From assembly GCF_019399895.1 (NCBI RefSeq), contig NW_027228791.1:291366-355365 (forward strand): a stretch of DNA of 64,000 nt, read 5' to 3'. Positions 23,784 to 35,253 of this stretch are shown here, piece after piece. The DNA comes from Cardiocondyla obscurior. Lineage: Eukaryota; Arthropoda; Insecta; Hymenoptera; Formicidae. Every line of letters starts with the position of its first letter. The first letter of the stretch is position 1. The position numbers were made by a program, and so were the translations under genes. Under the pieces are notes generated by a model. It had not been told where the DNA came from. It saw only the letters and a list, made by a program, of their open reading frames with translations, and ran no database searches.

Positions 23784-25068
23784 TGTTTTCGAGTGATCGT
23801 AAGATCTCGATCACGTGTTACGCGCATGTACGCCGGAATCGATCAGCGCTGACCGTCACGGCGTTCACCGTTTTTATCGTCCTCCGAGAGGCACAGGAGT
23901 GGGTCACAAATAAAAATAACACAGTTGTTCACATGAACCAAAAGAATGTAATTGAAAATATTTTACAGAGACGAGAACAATTACTTGGGGATGCAGCATA
24001 CCCCGCGAACGCGAGCAACGCCCGGGATCACCACATGCTACGGGTTCAGAGATTTGGCGCTTCGTGATTGCGGCCGTGCGGTGCGACGGAAATCTTGACG
24101 ATTGTTATGCAAAAACGTCCAACCGGGCGGAAAATCTTGTACGCGAAACGATTAACGTTTGGCCGCACGAAGAAATCGCGATCGCGTCGGTGATCACGAG
24201 CGTCGGATATGAAACCACGTTTAGAGCACGTGATGCTTAATGAGCGGTTCTGCACAGAAATTCGATTCCGCAGGCTGCCGGTTGCAGCAAGGCGAAAATT
24301 CGGAGATAGCCCCGATCTTAACTGAGACTATTTGAGCGCACTGATTATCGCAACCAACTGAACGAAAGAGATTACTACACCATGGTACGGTGCGGTTGTG
24401 AGTCCGTTTGCCGGAAACGTTGTCACAGGAGGAGCTGAGTGTAGTTAATAAAAGACTTCTACAGAATCGCTGTTCAACACTTATTTATTCTCTTGCTCCC
24501 TTGATATTGTATTACAGATTACGAGTAAATACGCGTCGCGTGACTTTGTGTTATAAATGTCCGCGACGGCTTCCGCGCCGTCGCTCATATACTTCGCCGA
24601 GTTGCAACCTCAGCGAGTTTTGGCCGCTGTGGTTGACCGGAGAGGTTCATCAACCGTGCGAACTTATTTTAATTGCCGCGTCAGTTGACTATGGTACTTA
24701 AGTTCGTCGCCCTGCTTTGACATCGGGCGATAATTCCGAAGTCCTTGTCCGATTGCGAAGGTACAAGGGCAATTTTAAAAATTGTTTGCAGCCAGAGCGC
24801 ATTCTTGTGCTGCTCAGATTACAACAAGATGAATAGAGCGGAGCGAATGTCTTTGAAACGAGAGGCTGCGATGTGGTAGCCTACTATGTGCGTACTGAAG
24901 CGCGCTATAAAAAACGGAGCTTGCAAGTCGGGAATAGAAAAACTCTCGCGACAGCCAAAAGTGGCCGAAACCCGGAATTCGGCCAGAGCCGCGAACGATC
25001 ATCCGCACACCGCGTGCAAGGCAGCTGGCTACTTACCAGGCGATCGAAAACAGCGTGAATCGCGAACA
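23784..25068 (+). mobile_element. Solo LTR (family W) in the penton gene
   Basis: TGTTTTCGAGTG...CGCGAACA, 1285 bp, flanked by perfect GATAC duplications at 23779-23783 and 25069-25073. The capsid coding sequence resumes in the expected place. AAATAAAAA motif near 23908. Confidence 0.9.
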
Positions 25069-25496
25069 GATACAAATTATCAATGTAAATGTTATTCGCA
25101 TTGAATGCAGTGTGACTAAAGATGCATACAGTAATTGAAAACGCATACATACAACACATGAATTTTCACCCAAGGTTCCACCTAAATATAAGATATCTGA
25201 AACCCCAACACAGATAATTTACCTTCCAATCGTCATACGAAGCATTACTGATTTGACGATTCATGTTGTAGATCAGAACGGACGATTGCTTGATTTTTGT
25301 GGTGAAGAAGTTACTGTAAGACTGCATGTGCGGAGACGACTTTAGTGTGAGATACTTGTTTTGAATGAAACACCGCGCGTGAGATAAACGAAATACATAG
25401 TTTCCAACAAAGAAACTCAATTATCAAAAAAAAAACTTACTACATCAAACGTAGAATTTTTTAAATTGTTGGGTTTCATTGTACGTAACATCTGAA

Positions 25497-27663
25497 ATGA
25501 CTGATATATTGATGATTAGCCGATCTTTGACAATAGTATTGTTAAGATTGAGACTCATACGTACAATCCATATGCTAACACAACGTTTAGACATAGTGAT
25601 AAAATACGGATATCAATACAACAACCGGGTTTGTATACGTTGCCGTATGACAGTTTCTTCTATATTGAGGGAAAATTGTTGAAGAAAATACCTGATAATA
25701 AGTTGACAGCTGCGCTCGGAATTAAATGCGTAGGGTTTATGTTTGATGAAATCCGTTATGAACTCAATGGTGTAGAGATTGATCGCAACAAAAACGTTAA
25801 AATAACTAGCACTCTCAAAAATTATATATCGCTAACGTCTGATAATGTTGTAATGCTGCAAAATGCCGAATGGAGTGAAACATTGACTAGGAGGATCAGA
25901 AGGATTCTTTAATTTTTGTGTACCACTAAGTATATTGATAGATTTCTGTGAAGATTATAAACGCGTGGTTGTCAACGCTCGCCATGAATTAATTCTAATA
26001 CGCGCTCGCAATGATAATAATTCCATTACAGGACATTCGGAATTAGAGCCTAAAATTGAATTGTATAAAGTACAGTGGCGAATACTTCATGTTATGTTAA
26101 ATGAAGTCAATAAATTAACTATGCTGCGAACTTTGAATAGCGGGCGATATTTAAGCATGATTTTTTGCTCGTGGGATTTGTATGAATATTCTCTTTTGCA
26201 GAGTACGACAAAACATTCTTGGGCCGTCAAGACTGTAATGCAGCTTGAAAATCTTCAATACGTTATCTTTGCTCTATGTGGCGACCGCTCGCGCTCACCG
26301 CCCACGCATTAGCGCCAACAGTATGGCGCACGGCGCTCCGGCGCTTCGCGGCGCCACCACTAGGTGGCCACAAGGGCGTGGATGTAACCCACGAGTAAAA
26401 TTATTGTGACCTCTGGATATAAGGACGCGCTCCACAGGAAGTCGACACGATTAATCCCGCTGAGGAGTGCACTCTACGTAGTAGCACCCGAGACATTTTA
26501 GAAAGTAATCGTGCGCTACCTGCGAATGGAAGCTTTATCGTCCTCTCCGGAGATCATCATCTAGTCGCCACGCAAGAATACCAGAAAGAGCAAAAAGAAG
26601 ACGGCCCCGATCACACCCGCTTTGGTATCCAGTTCGCCTGACAGTACAACAGACCTTCCATTCTGGCCGATACCGCCGCTGTTGTCACCGCCTGCTTCAC
26701 TCTTTGGAGTGAAAGAGTCAACGGAGAAACCGACCAAGATACCTGCGGAAAAGACAGCCAAGCCGGAGGAGCCACCCGCAATGAAGAAACCTACGGCGAA
26801 GCTGTACCATATTAAGCATCTAGACTATTCCACCTGCAGTCAAAGTTAAGTTGTTGGACGCCGGAATCTCCTTTACAGAGTGGGTCCTGCACCCAATTGA
26901 CCTCTCGCCGGAAGCAGAACGCCCGCCGAGGAAATACACTGTAGCAGCAACAACGCAGACGAATCCTCCGCCATCTCTAACAAACGCGGAGACACAGACA
27001 GAGAAGGAGGAGGAAGAGCCGTGAATGCTGCCCGGCGACGAAAAGTGGGGGCCGATGACATTGAGGGCGCCCCACATTATCTACCGACTTAACTAAAGCG
27101 GTACTTTTAACGCGCCTCTTCGGAGGCGCACGAGACAAACCTAAAAAGAACTGTACATATAAACTTAAGAGCTGTAAATATATCCTCTCACAATTTATCA
27201 TCTACTTTCTTTCTTACGAACACCTTGGCAACCTACACTCTGCAAACCAATCGCAAAAACGATATGTCTAAAAAATCAAACGTTTTTGATGATTGTAAAT
27301 TAATGAATGTGAAACATTATCTCAACTTTGAATATTATCCATATGATAATCTGAACTTAGATTTCGATAAAAACAGATACGCCATTCTTTATGATATGTA
27401 TATAGGTTTTTGTAAAGCTTATTATGGCAACAGTTCTTATGAGGCTTTTTGCAATGTAACAGCATTTCTATCATATGAACCATTTGTTGTTATTGATTGC
27501 TTTCGACAAAACGAATCAATCAAAGCGCCACTGTGGACGTGCGATTAGAATTTGATTAAAAAGAAAATGTTCCTGCAAATACACACCCGCTTATTGTCTC
27601 ATTTTACATGATCGTATAGTTGAATACAGCCTATTGTCTAACGTTGTGCGCAAAGTCTTATAA
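25497..27663 (+). pseudogene. Polinton major capsid protein (double jelly roll), interrupted
   Basis: N-terminal part: KIETHTYNPYANTTFRHSDK, YTLPYDSFFYIEGKLLK and FMFDEIRYELNGVEIDRNK. Middle part: DFCEDYKRVVVNARHELIL and SWDLYEYSLLQSTTKHSWA, up to QYVIFAL at 26276. After a solo LTR it resumes at 27243 with TNRKNDMSK, FDDCKLMNVKHYLNFEYYP and FCKAYYGNSSYE, and ends IVEYSLLSNVVRKVL at TAA 27661-27663. I recognise this as the double jelly-roll MCP typical of insect Polintons. It has an early stop near 25512 and frameshifts near 25900 and 27535, so it is not functional. It follows the penton gene directly and precedes protein D. Confidence 0.82.
26277..27237. mobile_element. Solo LTR (family V) in the major capsid gene
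   Basis: TGTGGCGACCGC...GGCAACCTACA, 961 bp. Flanks CTCTA (26272-26276) and CTCTG (27238-27242) are a 5-bp duplication with one change, and the right copy matches the capsid codons. A GGATATAAGGACGCG motif near 26415 may be its promoter. No convincing ORF. Confidence 0.82.
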
Positions 27664-27747
27664 AATTGTTGCGTCAACAGTTTTTATTATATATAGAGAA
27701 ACAATTTTATTGACACGAATTATTATTGTTTTGAGCACACGTTCATC

Positions 27748-28280
27748 ATGATTGTGCCAACGTTTATCGATCTTCAAGGTTTTAACATCAGACGACAATT
27801 GTCGTCAAAGAAGTTGCTGTGCTAAGAAAGGGCACTGTTCTAACTCATTACATATTAAAGAGTCCTGTACCATGGAAATTTTTAACACAATCTGAAAAAT
27901 TGTGCATTTTTTGGCTAATAAAATATCATCATGCACTGTCGTGGGAAGATGGAACCGTGCCATACAATATGGCAAAGCAATTAATTACGACGGCTGTAGC
28001 AGGTGCTAACGGTGACAAAGTGTCACGTCTTATATATGTCAAGAGATATGAGAAACGTGCTTGGTTGGCTGATATACTCAACGATGATGTTAGAGAAGTC
28101 CGCATCATTGAAACCTTAGACGGTGATTATGAAAATGTTCAATCTTTAAATGTTTTAGATACTATTAACACTATGCTATGTAACAATCATGCTAAACATT
28201 ACGCGTTACAGAATGTTTTTAAAATATATAATTGGTGGACGTTGTATCAAAAAAAGAATTATCAAGATTTTTTTAAATAA
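27748..28280 (+). pseudogene. Conserved Polinton-associated protein D
   Basis: A conserved protein of unknown function found with insect Polinton remnants. ATG at 27748, PTFIDLQGF, then a frameshift at about 27790. From about 27806 the frame is open: VLRKGTVLTHYILKSPVPW, EKLCIFWLIKYHHALSWEDG, VPYNMAKQLITTAVAG and LQNVFKIYNWWTLYQ, ending at TAA 28278-28280. Only one visible lesion makes it the best preserved Polinton gene here. It is convergent with the three-exon gene at 28402-28908. Confidence 0.65.
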
Positions 28281-28401
28281 AAACTATAACTTTTATTAAA
28301 CATATTTATTATAAAAATGTATAATTATATAAAATAAAAAAAAATTTATGTGATCATAAAAAACAAAATGTGTAATTATATTTCTTAAAACAAATTTAAT
28401 T

Positions 28402-28908
28402 TCAGCTTTCAAGCGCAAATGTTGCGTGGTACTTCATGCCGAATAATTCCCTCAGCCCAAAGTCGTTGCCGCTGTTGGGTGGGCCCATCCATATATATTT
28501 ATTATATGCCTGATCTTTTTGGCGCTCTCGTCGTATTGCCCGTCGCTTCCCAACGTTTAAGAATCCGTCGATTTTAATTTCCTCAAGGTCTATCAAACTC
28601 TAAAAAAAATAAAGTATGTTATATTTTTTATTCTATTCAATAAAAATTATTATTTTATATATGAATAACTCACAAGTAGCATGTGAGGTATCTGCAACCT
28701 CAATATGTTATAAATTTCCATCTCATATGTGGGCTCACCATCAACAAATATGCACTGTAAAAAAAATAAAATTTTTTTTAATTTCTACATTTTCCATTAA
28801 AAATTAGTTTACTTTAATATATTTTATAATTGTACTTATCCCAATAGCCGGGTATGTCACGTTAATATAATTCTCAACGCGATCTTCAGATAAATTTTGT
28901 GTTGACAT
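28402..28908 (-). CDS. Small intact three-exon gene, 124 aa, unknown function
   Basis: Exon 1 is 28813-28908 (ATG, 32 codons, starts MSTQNLSEDRVENY). Intron 1 is 28755-28812 (GTAAAC...TTTTACAG). Exon 2 is 28674-28754 (27 codons, CIFVDGEPTYEMEIYNI). Intron 2 is 28600-28673 (GTGAGT...TTTTTTAG). Exon 3 is 28402-28599 (65 codons plus TGA, ends KYHATFALES). Both introns are phase 0 and short, and no stop interrupts the 124 codons. A basic patch GKRRAIRRERQKD lies in exon 3. A TATA box lies about 60 bases upstream of the ATG and AATAAA motifs lie downstream near 28290-28310. I do not recognise the family. It could be a host gene or the right-most gene of the Polinton. No signal peptide or membrane segment is evident. 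Confidence 0.6.
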
Positions 28909-28964
28909 TTTGTTCTATACAAACGTTCAACAATTTATAAATTTGTATCCTTACAGTCTTGCTG

Positions 28965-28972
28965 CTTTTATA
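28965..28972 (-). promoter_or_regulatory. TATA box (TATAAAAG) of the three-exon gene
   Basis: Canonical TATAAAAG on the minus strand, 57 bp upstream of the ATG, leaving room for a start site near 28940 and a short leader. Confidence 0.55.
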
Positions 28973-28980
28973 CTCCTATC

Positions 28981-29222
28981 TTTTGCATAATTTGCGTTTT
29001 AACACGTGTTAACCAAACATTTATATTCTTTTATAATACAATCTTGTTAATGATATCTCTAACATTATGATATACATTTTCAAACGCGTGGTTGATAAAT
29101 TTTTGCATAATATGCGTTTTTGACACGTGTTAACCATATACTTGAGTTCTTTTTATAAATGATGCAATACTCTTGTTACTGATATCTCTAACTTTCGTGA
29201 TATGTATACATTTCAATGCGTA
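28981..29222. repeat. Two 120-bp tandem repeats upstream of the three-exon gene
   Basis: TTTTGCATAAT(T/A)TGCGTTTT begins at 28981 and 29101, exactly 120 bp apart. Each copy then has ACACGTGTTAACCA and later TGATATCTCTAAC. The palindromic ACACGTGT and GTTAAC suggest binding sites (inference). Confidence 0.7.
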
Positions 29223-30390
29223 ATTGGCGATCGCATTGCAAAATTTTTGCATCTTTTTAATTTTATATGGTGTGCAGTAATTCACAAATTAATTAAACCA
29301 AATATTTTTGTTTTATACAGAAAATAATAAAATATTATAATTCTCATAAATAACAAAAAAAATATAATTCTCGAGGATGAAACCCACGTTACCGTGTAAC
29401 AGCCCGGAGGCAACAAAATAAAGATACAAAAAATGTGCACGGAGGCTACCGAAATAAAGATTCAAAGAATGTGCACAAAGGCTACCAAAATAAAGATTCT
29501 AAAAATGTGCAAAAAGAAAGATCCTTAGCCTCGACTCAATTGAAAAGAAACTAGTAATATATATACACAACGAAGAGAGAAACCGAAAAGAATATTTACA
29601 TTGGTATCGGGAAAATTCCGCTCGCTATACTTGCATGCAGTAACGATAACTGTGCGAGCCGACGCTACGTACAATTCCGCGCGACACACACAGCAACGAT
29701 CACGATTCACTCCTGCGCCGACGCGAGAAATCGTCGATAACGCATTCGCCCTACTGAGCGCTAATCGGTAATTCATTACCCGTTCGTCGGTAATTCCGCA
29801 TCGCGATTATCATACGTTACAATGGTTATTTGATATACGTTTAAAAAAACATGTGGCAAGGTGACTATATCACAAGTTCGCATCTTCAATTTTTATAATA
29901 AAGTATCTCTTGACAAAAAATATGTATAACTTTCATAAAAATGCTTGATATACATTTCTACACGTGTTTTGTCAATCTAGCCATGTTTGCAAGTATTGCA
30001 TCATTGCGTTATGATAATGTAGTTCGTATGTATCTTATTTTTCCACATTTACACTAGGATGTCTGTTGCATCTTCAGACTATATCTGATAAAAAATGCTT
30101 TTGTTTTTTGTAAGCACTTTAGCACAATGTAGATTATATCACGAGCTTCTAGCTGTCAGTCGTATGTGGATCTTTGTCGTGGTCATGGAAAAGTGTGATT
30201 CATTGATCCATATTTTAGCGCGTCGCGAATTAGGATTGTCGTGTGGTAAGATATAAATACCAATGTCTTACTATTACTATTCTAGTTCAATATCACAAGA
30301 AGTATAGTTTATTTTTAAACAATTTGTGTTACAGTCAATACACGACACTGTTAATCAGTTTTCTTTCGATAATATCTGCAACTCGCGACA
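29223..30390. other. No clear gene; contains small tandem repeats
   Basis: AT-rich. Holds the 36-bp repeats at 29406-29512. 29525-29780 is CpG-richer without recognised coding. A GATATAAATACC TATA-like motif lies near 30248. Confidence 0.4.
29406..29512. repeat. Three 35-36-bp tandem units
   Basis: GGAGGC(A/T)AC followed by AAATAAAGAT and AATGTGCA, at 29406, 29441 and 29477. Confidence 0.75.
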
Positions 30391-30540
30391 ATGCCTAAGG
30401 ATTTACACATCCTGAGTCGCGATGCGTACCAACGACTACGTCTTGGGGAGGATTTCCTGAGTCGTGGTAAAGAACGAAATGTTTTACAAAACTCTATATT
30501 CAATATACGAGATGTGTCTCTGTTCGTATGTGCAGACTGA
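30391..30540 (+). CDS. Possible 49-aa small ORF with an upstream TATA motif
   Basis: ATG at 30391 in a CGACAATGCC context, open to TGA 30538-30540, starting MPKDLHILSRDAYQRLR. The TATAAATA at about 30250 is 140 bp upstream. No homologue recognised. It may be part of a transposon leader or chance, hence low confidence. Confidence 0.2.
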   Translation: MPKDLHILSRDAYQRLRLGEDFLSRGKERNVLQNSIFNIRDVSLFVCAD

Positions 30541-30896
30541 CTGACTAGCCCCGACTTCCGCGAAGCTTCGCGATTTTGTCAAGTTTCGCCTCAAAACTTG
30601 ATTGGTCAGAAAAATATATTGTGATCGTTTTTTATTGGTTCGGCAAATCAAAAGTTGGTAAGTCTTTGTCGTTTGATCGCGATAAAGATGGTTTTAATGG
30701 ACACGGTGCGAACCTTTAAGTCACATTACATGAAAGAGGTGTATTTCCTTAAAACGGTGCGCCTTTTAAGTATAAAGTTTTGTATTACGCCTTTGTTTCG
30801 AGATTTGGTACGTAGATATATGTATTATGACCGGTTGTGCACGACAACGCATACGTATATATACATATATGTAAATTCATAAGACGCTACGAAACA
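30541..30896 (-). mobile_element. Probable BEL/Pao 3' LTR (left edge unresolved)
   Basis: The right edge is set by a purine tract on the minus strand (complement of CTCCCCCCC at 30899-30907) directly next to TGTTTCGTAGCG. It contains a perfect palindrome CGCGAAGCTTCGCG at 30558-30571. The left edge is a guess. Confidence 0.4.
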
Positions 30897-31062
30897 TTCT
30901 CCCCCCCGTTGGTAGGGTACCGAACAACCACACATGTATGATGATGTCAATTGGATGTTTAATCGCAATATACGTTATTTCACTTCGCATACAATTATTA
31001 TAATTATTTTGCGCTTTAACATAGGTACGTACTTAAGATATGTATATTATAATCTCGTCCAG

Positions 31063-33163
31063 TTATTGTTCGATAGGTAGAGGGCAATGGTATTTGGCCG
31101 CTCTTTTGAGCTCTCCATGAGTTGTTTTGACTGTAGCAGCGCGTACAGTTCCGTCTTCACCTGGATGAATCGGTGTAATACGGCCTAATAACCACTGTGT
31201 ACAAGGCATATTCTTATCTTTAAATACAATTGTGTCGATTTTCACCTTAGGCCCGTCTTTGGTCCATTTAGTCCGTTTCTGTAACTCGTTTAAATTTTTT
31301 ATAATCCAGCGCTTCCAGAAGTCTTGCCTGACTTTACTGATATGTGGCCAGACAGTCGGTTATCTGGAATTGACGATATTTCAGCTTCCGATAATGATGT
31401 AATCGGTTTTCCGATAGTGAGCAGGAGTCAAAGGCGAGTATATTGTTAGGATCGGATGAATTGCAGGTTATGGGCCGGGAATTCGAAATACCCTCGATTT
31501 CAGTAGTGAAAGTATTCAACTCTTTAAATGTAAAGAAAGAATCGCCTATTACCCGTTTGTAATGGTGTTTAAATAGTTTGACCTATGATTCCCACAATCC
31601 ACCAAAATGTGGAGCTGCAGGAGGAATAAAATGCCATGAAATTCGCTTTTCGATTTGTTAAAAGATTTGAATTTCGTGATTAATTATGTCACTGCCGCGG
31701 GGGCAGCACCTCGTGGTCAATCGTCGGCGACGGATCGATATCGATCTGTCGTTCGATAATTGCCTCCGATTCTTGAAGGCGTTGCCGGCTCGAGACTTCT
31801 CATTGTTCGTTCAGCTGTGCCAAGCATCGCCTTGTGTGCAACAACGTGCAGTGCGCTACTCTCGGAAAATTATTCATCGTGCGACTCATCAGAAAACTCA
31901 ACGCTTTGTCTCCAGTGCAACTCATCCAGAGCATCCTCGCCGTGTGCAACACGCAAGGAATCGTCTGGAAGACATCATCCTGCAGCACGAGGAGTGTTGA
32001 ATCTCGTGCTCAGTAACTCGTCTGATCTCGCAGCGTGATCTCACGATTAATAGAATTGTGACTCTGTTAAACTCAGTGCGGGAATATAAAGACAATAAAA
32101 AGACTATCGACTCAGGACTAACTCACGAAAACTCATTTCTAGAATCAGTGCGGATCTCACAAGGCGAACACGTGCTCACTGCGTGCTTCCGCGTGGCTCG
32201 CATACGAAGGACTTCCACCCGCCTGTTCGCATAAAATAAACCGGCCACTACTGCGTAACATCCCCGCGGCGTTTCTTGTAAAACTCACATATTTTATAAA
32301 CTTTGATTTTTATACACGAATATATATTTAAGTATTTAATTTTTATGATCATCGAAATTCAATAGTGCGTATAAATCTCTCAGTTCGTTATTTATGCCTA
32401 CAAAATTTGTTCCGTTATCGGAATACACATTATTGGGAACACCACGTCTGGCTGTGAATTGTCTGAACTCTGCTAAAAATCCATCAGTGGATAAATCAAT
32501 TACTAATTCAAGATGTATGGCCTTGATAACCATGCATACAAACACGCACACGTAAACCTTTATTCGAGACCGATTTCTATATTTTTTCTCTTTGATATAA
32601 AAGGGCCCGCAAAAATCAACACTAATATTATCGAAAAGAATTGCTTCCCGCACACGAACTGGTAGAAGATTACCCATTTTATACGTAATAGTATCTGTGG
32701 TAAAGCGTCGACACCGTATGCATGTGCGTATTATTTTCCTGACTTGGTTACGGCCGTCTAAGAGCCAAAATTTGCGACGTAGAATATAGAGCGTCGTTTG
32801 AATTCCGGTATGAAAATGACTCTCGTGAATTTCGCGAATTATTTTATCTGTCAGCTGATGCTGATTAGAAAGCAGGATCGGATGTTTTTGAGAAAAAGTT
32901 AATTTAGATGCCTGCAACCAGCCGCCGACACGCAACAGGCTCCTCTCGTCTAGGAATGAATAGAGATTTACCAGTTTTTCGGTATAAGATGTGCGTGCGT
33001 CTCTAATAATTTTAATGTTTTTGTGAAAATAAGAAGCTTGAATTGTTTTCATAATATATTCCTCGGCTTCGATCAACTCACTCGTACATAATCGACCAGA
33101 AAATCTCTTATGAGTTTTGAAGCGGCGACAGTAAGCGATAATACGACATAATTTCGAGAATGT
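31063..33163 (-). pseudogene. BEL/Pao pol: integrase and C-terminal domain, interrupted
   Basis: Right part (32317-33163), on minus: YSFLDERSLLRVGGWLQASK, an integrase zinc finger (H-E-S-H-F-H ... CIRCRRF), the core with VDFCGPFYI and YSDNGTNFVG, where the second catalytic Asp is visible. Left part (31063-31655), on minus: WHFIPPAAPHFGGLWES, the following helix region, then the Pao C-terminal domain WLLGRITPIHPGEDGTVRAA. This is the BEL/Pao order (family knowledge). A solo S LTR separates the parts. There are stops near 32335, 31590 and 31330. Protease and reverse transcriptase are absent, cut off on the right by an LTR fragment at 33164. Confidence 0.85.
31656..32316 (+). mobile_element. Solo LTR (family S) in the BEL/Pao integrase
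   Basis: TGTTAAAAGATTTG...TTTTTATACA, 661 bp. Flanks CGATT (31651-31655) and CGAAT (32317-32321) are a 5-bp duplication with one change. More diverged from the other S copies. Confidence 0.8.
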
Positions 33164-33510
33164 TGTTGCATCAGGGGGGTGCTGTGGGGTCCGTTCTCCG
33201 GATTATTGTAATTCAGCGGGATCAATAAAAAACTTCTTTTAACTTGATGCACATTTTTATTTTTTTTAATAATTTCTTACAGCGATCGACGCCACGCGGT
33301 TTAGTTCTTAATTGCGACTGCCCGCTCGAGCCGCGGTTGCCTATATATATGCCTTGCTATTGCTAAGTCAAAATTTTTAACAATCAACAGATTCGCGGGT
33401 GGCAACGCGAATATTCTCGAAGCGTCGCGTCTCGGCCGGAAATGCCGGGTTACTTTGATCGGCTATATTCTGCCGATCTTGCTGAATTGTCGCGCGCGTG
33501 CGAGGTTTCG
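33164..33510 (-). mobile_element. Family T LTR fragment
   Basis: Starts TGTTGCATCAGGG and shares the GGGGTCCGTTCTCCGG, GAGCCGCGGTTGCC and GCGTCTCGGCCGGAAATGCC blocks with 51922-52343 and 4627-4899. The right end does not match the family and the sequence beyond (33511-33880) is unassigned. Confidence 0.7.
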
Positions 33511-33880
33511 TCTTCTACGGTGCCGCAATCTATGGAGCGGAGCGAAAACTACAGTCGCGGTCGGTAACTCGTCTTGTATGGTAAGTCGCACTTCCATTCT
33601 CTCTGATTCATCCTGTATATATAATTCTAAGCACTTAGCGGTTACATTAAGTGATGCGATTACAAAGACCGTGGGTTTATTCAGGTTAGAAATCTTCATT
33701 AACTCGGTTTTACCTGTCGGAAATTTTTTTAAGATGGGAAATGTCCCATCCGATCGACGGAAATCTTGGAGCGAAAGACGGAGATCTTCAGATCGCAAGC
33801 CGTTCGTAAAGCGCGGTTTCGGTGCTTTGTAATTCCGATAAATCGGTGTTATTAAAACACGATTATTTCAATTGGATAAG
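33511..33880. other. Unassigned, open on both strands
   Basis: Open frames of 111-125 codons on opposite strands, with no recognised motif on either. It may be internal sequence of the truncated T element. Confidence 0.3.
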
Positions 33881-35253
33881 TTATAACATTTCGGTAAAAC
33901 AGACAGAGAATTTGAGGAAGACCACATGCTTGTTGTGAATCGCGAGTCGATACTTAACGATGCTCAGTTCTGACAATACTAAAATTGTTTCGTTAAAAAT
34001 TAACTCAGAAGCGAATAAAACGGCTGACGAGATAATGATATTTCGCAGAGAAAAACTAGAAGAAACTGGATTAAACCAGTTTGATACTAGCGAGACACAT
34101 GCAAGGTATAAACAATTTTGGAGGAATTGATGGAAAAAAAACAAAATCAACGATGTAGAAGTCACAGAAAGTAACGATAATTTTACGTAATAATTTAGAC
34201 AATCGAACAAGTTGCGCTGAAAATATTTTGTTATTGGGGCTTTTACAAAGACTATATCAATTATGAAAAGCAGATGGCCACAATAAAAAGGATACATAAA
34301 AAAATTAAACGTGAAAACTTCCATGAGATTTGTACAGAGTTAAAAAAGGAATTTAATCCTTCTTACATTTGGAACACTATCAAGAAATTCTAATCAAGGT
34401 TTAATAGTCTGGAAAAAATAACGTAAATTGCTCTTCTAAAATCTCCAAGATTATGGAACTGATTGAAAATTTTCACGTCAATTGGACTTTTTACTCTCCC
34501 TTCGAAATTCCGATTAATAGCAATGACCTTTTTCTCGACTTTTCTTTTTCAGGAAGAGCTGGATGAAGTCCTTCGAAGTTTGAATATTAAATCTAGTCCT
34601 AGTTTAGACATTATAGATAATTTTATCATTAAGAATTTAACTCGCTCTATATCACCTGGCTTTTTGTTTGTGTAAAGTCATAGAGAAAACGGTCAACAAT
34701 AAACTCTCATAAAGGCTAGAACAATCACTGACTCTTCTTAACTCCTAATTCGGTTTGCGTAAGAGCAGATCATGCATGGACAATCTTACTATACTGTATA
34801 CGAAAATTGTTTCTACTTTTCTTAAAAACTCGACATTTTCTATTTCCTTTTTAGATATCCGCTCGGCTTATGATAACGTCCTTTCCGATGTTTTTATAGA
34901 TGAGTTTCAACACTTAAGAGTTTTGCATAATACCTACCTTTTTATTATTTAATTTCGCAGCGTCAGTTTACATGTAGATATGGAGAGGTAGAAAAATCTT
35001 TTTGGCATTATTAAGGCTTACCCCTGGACAACATTTTGAGCCCGTTGCTTTACACAATTTATGTTACAGAAATTGGTGGGATTAACTTTAAAGAATGTAA
35101 GGTACTACAGTATGCGAATGACGTTTGCCTATATTCTTCTTCTACCTTTCCAAATGTCAGTCTTAAACATTTAAACCAAACAATTACAAAAATTTCTAAT
35201 ATTTTATGTAATTTAGGTATTGACCTATTCTCGACCAAACTCAACTTTGTGTT

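Larger units (their letters stand above)
22923..25345 (+). pseudogene. Polinton penton-like minor capsid protein, interrupted
   Basis: Starts ATG 22923. Reads SYFPAIDLSDGEFELGLVDF, then NVNSSNNTFYF, the conserved start of the single jelly-roll minor capsid protein of insect Polintons (by recognition). It continues at about 23590 with LTIRANNNTIKSEIKC, INFTKPYNIGSLLEF and LEPLRWHESDAPI. After the W solo LTR it resumes at 25074 with IINVNVIRIECSVTKDAY and KISETPTQIIYLPIVIRSIT, and ends VTVRLHVRRRL at 25345. Stops and frameshifts occur near 23150-23270. A second, poorly delimited insertion with a family U repeat lies at about 23280-23580. Confidence 0.75.

Noticed and set aside
29525..29776. 83-aa ORF on minus
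   Set aside because: No homologue recognised, no splice or promoter context, ordinary length for chance.
30391..30540. Intron of 33 bp in the leader of the 49-aa ORF (GTATAG...TTACAG)
   Set aside because: Too short for a typical insect intron.
33455..33832. 111-125-aa ORFs on both strands
   Set aside because: No recognised motif, conflicting strands, and location beside an LTR fragment; left as unassigned.
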